A stretch of DNA of 64,000 nucleotides from Nocardioides donggukensis. GTDB taxonomy: Bacteria; Actinomycetota; Actinomycetes; Propionibacteriales; Nocardioidaceae. Shown here in pieces: positions 62,141 to 64,000 of this stretch (positions within the stretch are counted from its first letter, which is position 1; each line of letters starts with the position of its first letter). Where the stretch lies: positions 62,001-126,000 of the forward strand of contig NZ_JACYXZ010000005.1 of the NCBI RefSeq assembly GCF_014842875.1, read 5' to 3'. The translations under genes and the position numbers were made by a program. The notes below the pieces were generated by a model that did not search any database, was not told where the DNA came from, and worked only from the letters and a program-made list of their open reading frames with translations.

Positions 62141-62156
62141 TGTGACGGCAGTCACA
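62141..62156. promoter_or_regulatory. Perfect Crp/GlxR-type operator
   Basis: TGTGA-CGGCAG-TCACA is the exact TGTGA-N6-TCACA palindrome of Crp-family dimers, 29 bases before the SGNH lipase ATG. At that distance it should repress, or sit over the promoter. Confidence 0.65.
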
Positions 62157-62185
62157 TGTGGGGACAGGTGCCGAAGGAGCAAGAG

Positions 62186-63268
62186 ATGCAGCAGCAGGTC
62201 CCCCTCGTCCGCGCGGTCCCGGTGATCGCGGTCGTGACCACCCTCCTCGCGCTGCTGGCCGCGGCGCTGACCACCCCCGCAGGGGCGGCCGAGCGCGCCG
62301 CGAGCCCGTCGTACGTCGCGCTCGGCGACTCCTACGCCTCTGGCACCGGGACCCGCAGCTACCTGGCTGACGGGACCAGCTGCCAGCGGTCCACCCGGGC
62401 CTACCCGGCCCTGATCGCGGCGGCCCGTGGCTACGAGCTCAGCTTCCGGGCCTGCTCGGGCGCGCGGGTCTCCGACGTCGCCACCCAGGTGGAGGCGCTC
62501 TCGCCGGCGACCGGATACGTCACGGTCTCGGTCGGCGGCAACGACGCCGGCTTCGCCGACGTGCTCACCGAGTGCGCCCAGCCCGGCTGGATGAGCGACT
62601 GCAACGGCGCCATCGACGCCGCCCGCAGGTTCATCGACCGCACCCTGCCGGGGCGGCTGGCCGGCCTGTACGCCGACATCGACCAGCGGGCGCCCAACGC
62701 CCGCGTGGTCGTGGTCGGCTACCCCCGGATCTTCATGGGCAAGGACTGCAACTGGGCCACCTGGTTCTCCCGCAGCGAGATGACCCGGCTCAACGAGACC
62801 GCCGACCTGCTCAACCAGCGCACCGCCGGGCTGGCCGCCACCCGGGGCTTCGGGTTCGCCGACCCCACCGACCGGTTCGTCGGGCACGCGGTCTGCGCGG
62901 ACGCCGAGTGGATCAACGGCCTGTCCTGGCCGATCTCGGAGTCCTACCACCCGAATCGGCCCGGTCACTCCTCCGGCTACACGCCCACGGTCAGCCCGCT
63001 GCTGACCGGCGCCGCGGTCGCGGTCAGCCGGACCGTCCGGCAGCGGGCGGCCGCGTCGGCGGAGCGGCTGGTCGAGGCGCAGCGCGAGCACACCGCGACG
63101 GACGCGGCGATCGAGCCGGAGACCGTCGCTGCCCCGGACCTGACCACGCCGCGGGCCCGGAAGGCGGCCCGCCGGGCCGGGGTCGACCTCGGCAGCCGGC
63201 GCAGCATCGACGCCGCCGACCGCCGGGCCTCGCGCGCCCAGGCCCGGGCCTGGGCCCGCACCCACTGA
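62186..63268 (+). CDS. Secreted SGNH/GDSL lipase
   Basis: 360 residues. Signal peptide ~1-35 (ITLL-type: VPVIAVVTTLLALLAAALTTPAGA). Block I VALGDSYASGTGTRSYL, block III SVGGNDAGF, block V SYHPNRPGHSSGY: catalytic Ser and Asp/His of the Streptomyces-type lipase. Six Cys likely form three disulfides. The ~90-residue Ala/Arg-rich tail has no known domain. GAAGGAGC ribosome site. Confidence 0.92.
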   Translation: MQQQVPLVRAVPVIAVVTTLLALLAAALTTPAGAAERAASPSYVALGDSYASGTGTRSYLADGTSCQRSTRAYPALIAAARGYELSFRACSGARVSDVATQVEALSPATGYVTVSVGGNDAGFADVLTECAQPGWMSDCNGAIDAARRFIDRTLPGRLAGLYADIDQRAPNARVVVVGYPRIFMGKDCNWATWFSRSEMTRLNETADLLNQRTAGLAATRGFGFADPTDRFVGHAVCADAEWINGLSWPISESYHPNRPGHSSGYTPTVSPLLTGAAVAVSRTVRQRAAASAERLVEAQREHTATDAAIEPETVAAPDLTTPRARKAARRAGVDLGSRRSIDAADRRASRAQARAWARTH

Positions 63269-63369
63269 CGCTCACGGCGCCGCCGGGGCCGCCGGGGCCG
63301 CCGGCCGCTCGGGCCGGTTCGGCCGGGGACGGTCCGAGAGGGGTCCGGGCCGGGACTAGGGTGGTGCCG

Positions 63370-64000
63370 ATGTCCCGGTTGGTCGGTCGCGCAGCCCTCG
63401 TCGAGGAGATCCACGCCCGCCTCGCGTCCGGTCGGCCGGTCGCCCTGCACGGCCCGACCGGCATCGGCAAGAGCGCGCTGCTCGACGAGGTCGAGGCGCA
63501 CGCGGCGTCCTCGGGCACCCGGGTGCTGCGGGCCCGCGGCGCGGTCGCGGAGCGCTCGCTGCGGTTCGCGGCGCTGCAGGACCTGCTCGACCAGGTCCCC
63601 GGGGACGTCCTGGCCGCCCGACCCGAGGAGGCCCGGGTCGTGGGCACGGGCCTCGTGGGGCGACCCCTCGACCCGGACGCGGTGCACCAGGTGCAGCGGG
63701 CGTGGTTCCGGATCCTGGGCGAGCTCGCGGCGGCCGGCCCGGTGCTGCTGCTCGTCGACGACGCGCAGTGGATCGATGCCGAGTCCCTCGCCGCGATCGG
63801 GTACGCCGGCCGCCGGGTCGCCGCGTCCGCCGGCCTGGTCTCCACCTGGGGTCCCGAGCCGGACGGGTCCGCCGAGGTCCTCCCCGCCGCGGACCACCTC
63901 GACGTGCCCGCACTGGACTCCGGCGACGTCGTCCACCTGCTGGGCCGGCACGGGGTCTCCCCGTCGGCGGCACAGCGGATCTGCACCCAGGCCGGTGGGC
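63370..64000 (+). CDS. AAA-ATPase regulator, N-terminal part (LuxR/LAL-like)
   Basis: 210 codons seen, cut by the window end. MSRLVGRAALVEEIHARLASG, Walker A HGPTGIGKSALLDE, Walker B LLLVDDAQWIDAESLAAI. Matches large ATP-dependent LuxR (LAL) regulators that end in an HTH; the HTH would lie outside the window. ATG start; no strong ribosome site seen. Confidence 0.8.
   Translation, partial: MSRLVGRAALVEEIHARLASGRPVALHGPTGIGKSALLDEVEAHAASSGTRVLRARGAVAERSLRFAALQDLLDQVPGDVLAARPEEARVVGTGLVGRPLDPDAVHQVQRAWFRILGELAAAGPVLLLVDDAQWIDAESLAAIGYAGRRVAASAGLVSTWGPEPDGSAEVLPAADHLDVPALDSGDVVHLLGRHGVSPSAAQRICTQAGG

Overview
The window is high-GC actinobacterial chromosome, most like Nocardioides or a close relative in the Nocardioidaceae. 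The gene content (rpsF-ssb-rpsR-rplI-dnaB block, SigJ-type ECF factor, tandem GNATs, mycothiol-synthase-like acetyltransferase), the many GTG/TTG starts and the compact two-strand layout all fit. I see no tRNA, rRNA, IS element, prophage or CRISPR array. The genus is inferred from protein similarity recalled from memory, not from a search.

Layout. 0-2.4 kb: end of a CHAT (caspase-like) gene, a chagasin-like protease inhibitor and endonuclease IV. 2.5-4.4 kb: rpsF-ssb-rpsR-rplI, closed by a strong hairpin. 4.6-8 kb: secreted PLD-like protein, membrane protein, MATE exporter. 8-11.5 kb: a 428-base region with a DnaA box and a 20-base palindrome, then dnaB carrying two inteins. 11.5-29.5 kb: mostly ordinary metabolic, stress and regulatory genes (MarR-controlled hemerythrin operon, catalase, phosphoglucomutase, SigJ-type sigma, histidine kinase, iodotyrosine-deiodinase-like flavoprotein, AtoE transporter, His-rich repeat protein, ankyrin lipoprotein). 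29.5-31 kb: K+/H+ antiporter.

31.3-37.5 kb is the most unusual region: a seven-gene, largely overlapping operon, doxX-like / TusA-like / DsrE-like / radical SAM with an N-terminal TusA-like domain / Tat-lipoprotein binding protein of the PhnD-related 'putative selenate' clade / ATPase / double-length fused permease. It looks like uptake of a sulfur- or selenium-type oxyanion coupled to a chalcogen-relay and radical-SAM step, and no function is established. A SulP anion transporter and a peroxiredoxin lie nearby.

38-50 kb: lipoproteins, hydrolases, GNATs, two SDRs, GSH-peroxidase-like and DJ-1/PfpI-like proteins. 50-56 kb: MMPL exporter, then a sulfide/persulfide detoxification locus. One arm is rhodanese / persulfide dioxygenase-rhodanese / TauE. 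The divergent arm is thioredoxin / CstR-like repressor. Two ATACCC-type palindromes lie between the arms. 56-64 kb: GNAT, an orphan response regulator, YceI, hydrolase, DEAD-box helicase, SGNH lipase behind a perfect Crp/GlxR-type site, and the start of an AAA/LuxR-type regulator.

A short palindromic repeat (core GACCCGTCGCTTGTGTCGG, about 32-base period) occurs in five clusters. Each cluster begins at or just after the stop codon of a gene and points the same way as that gene.
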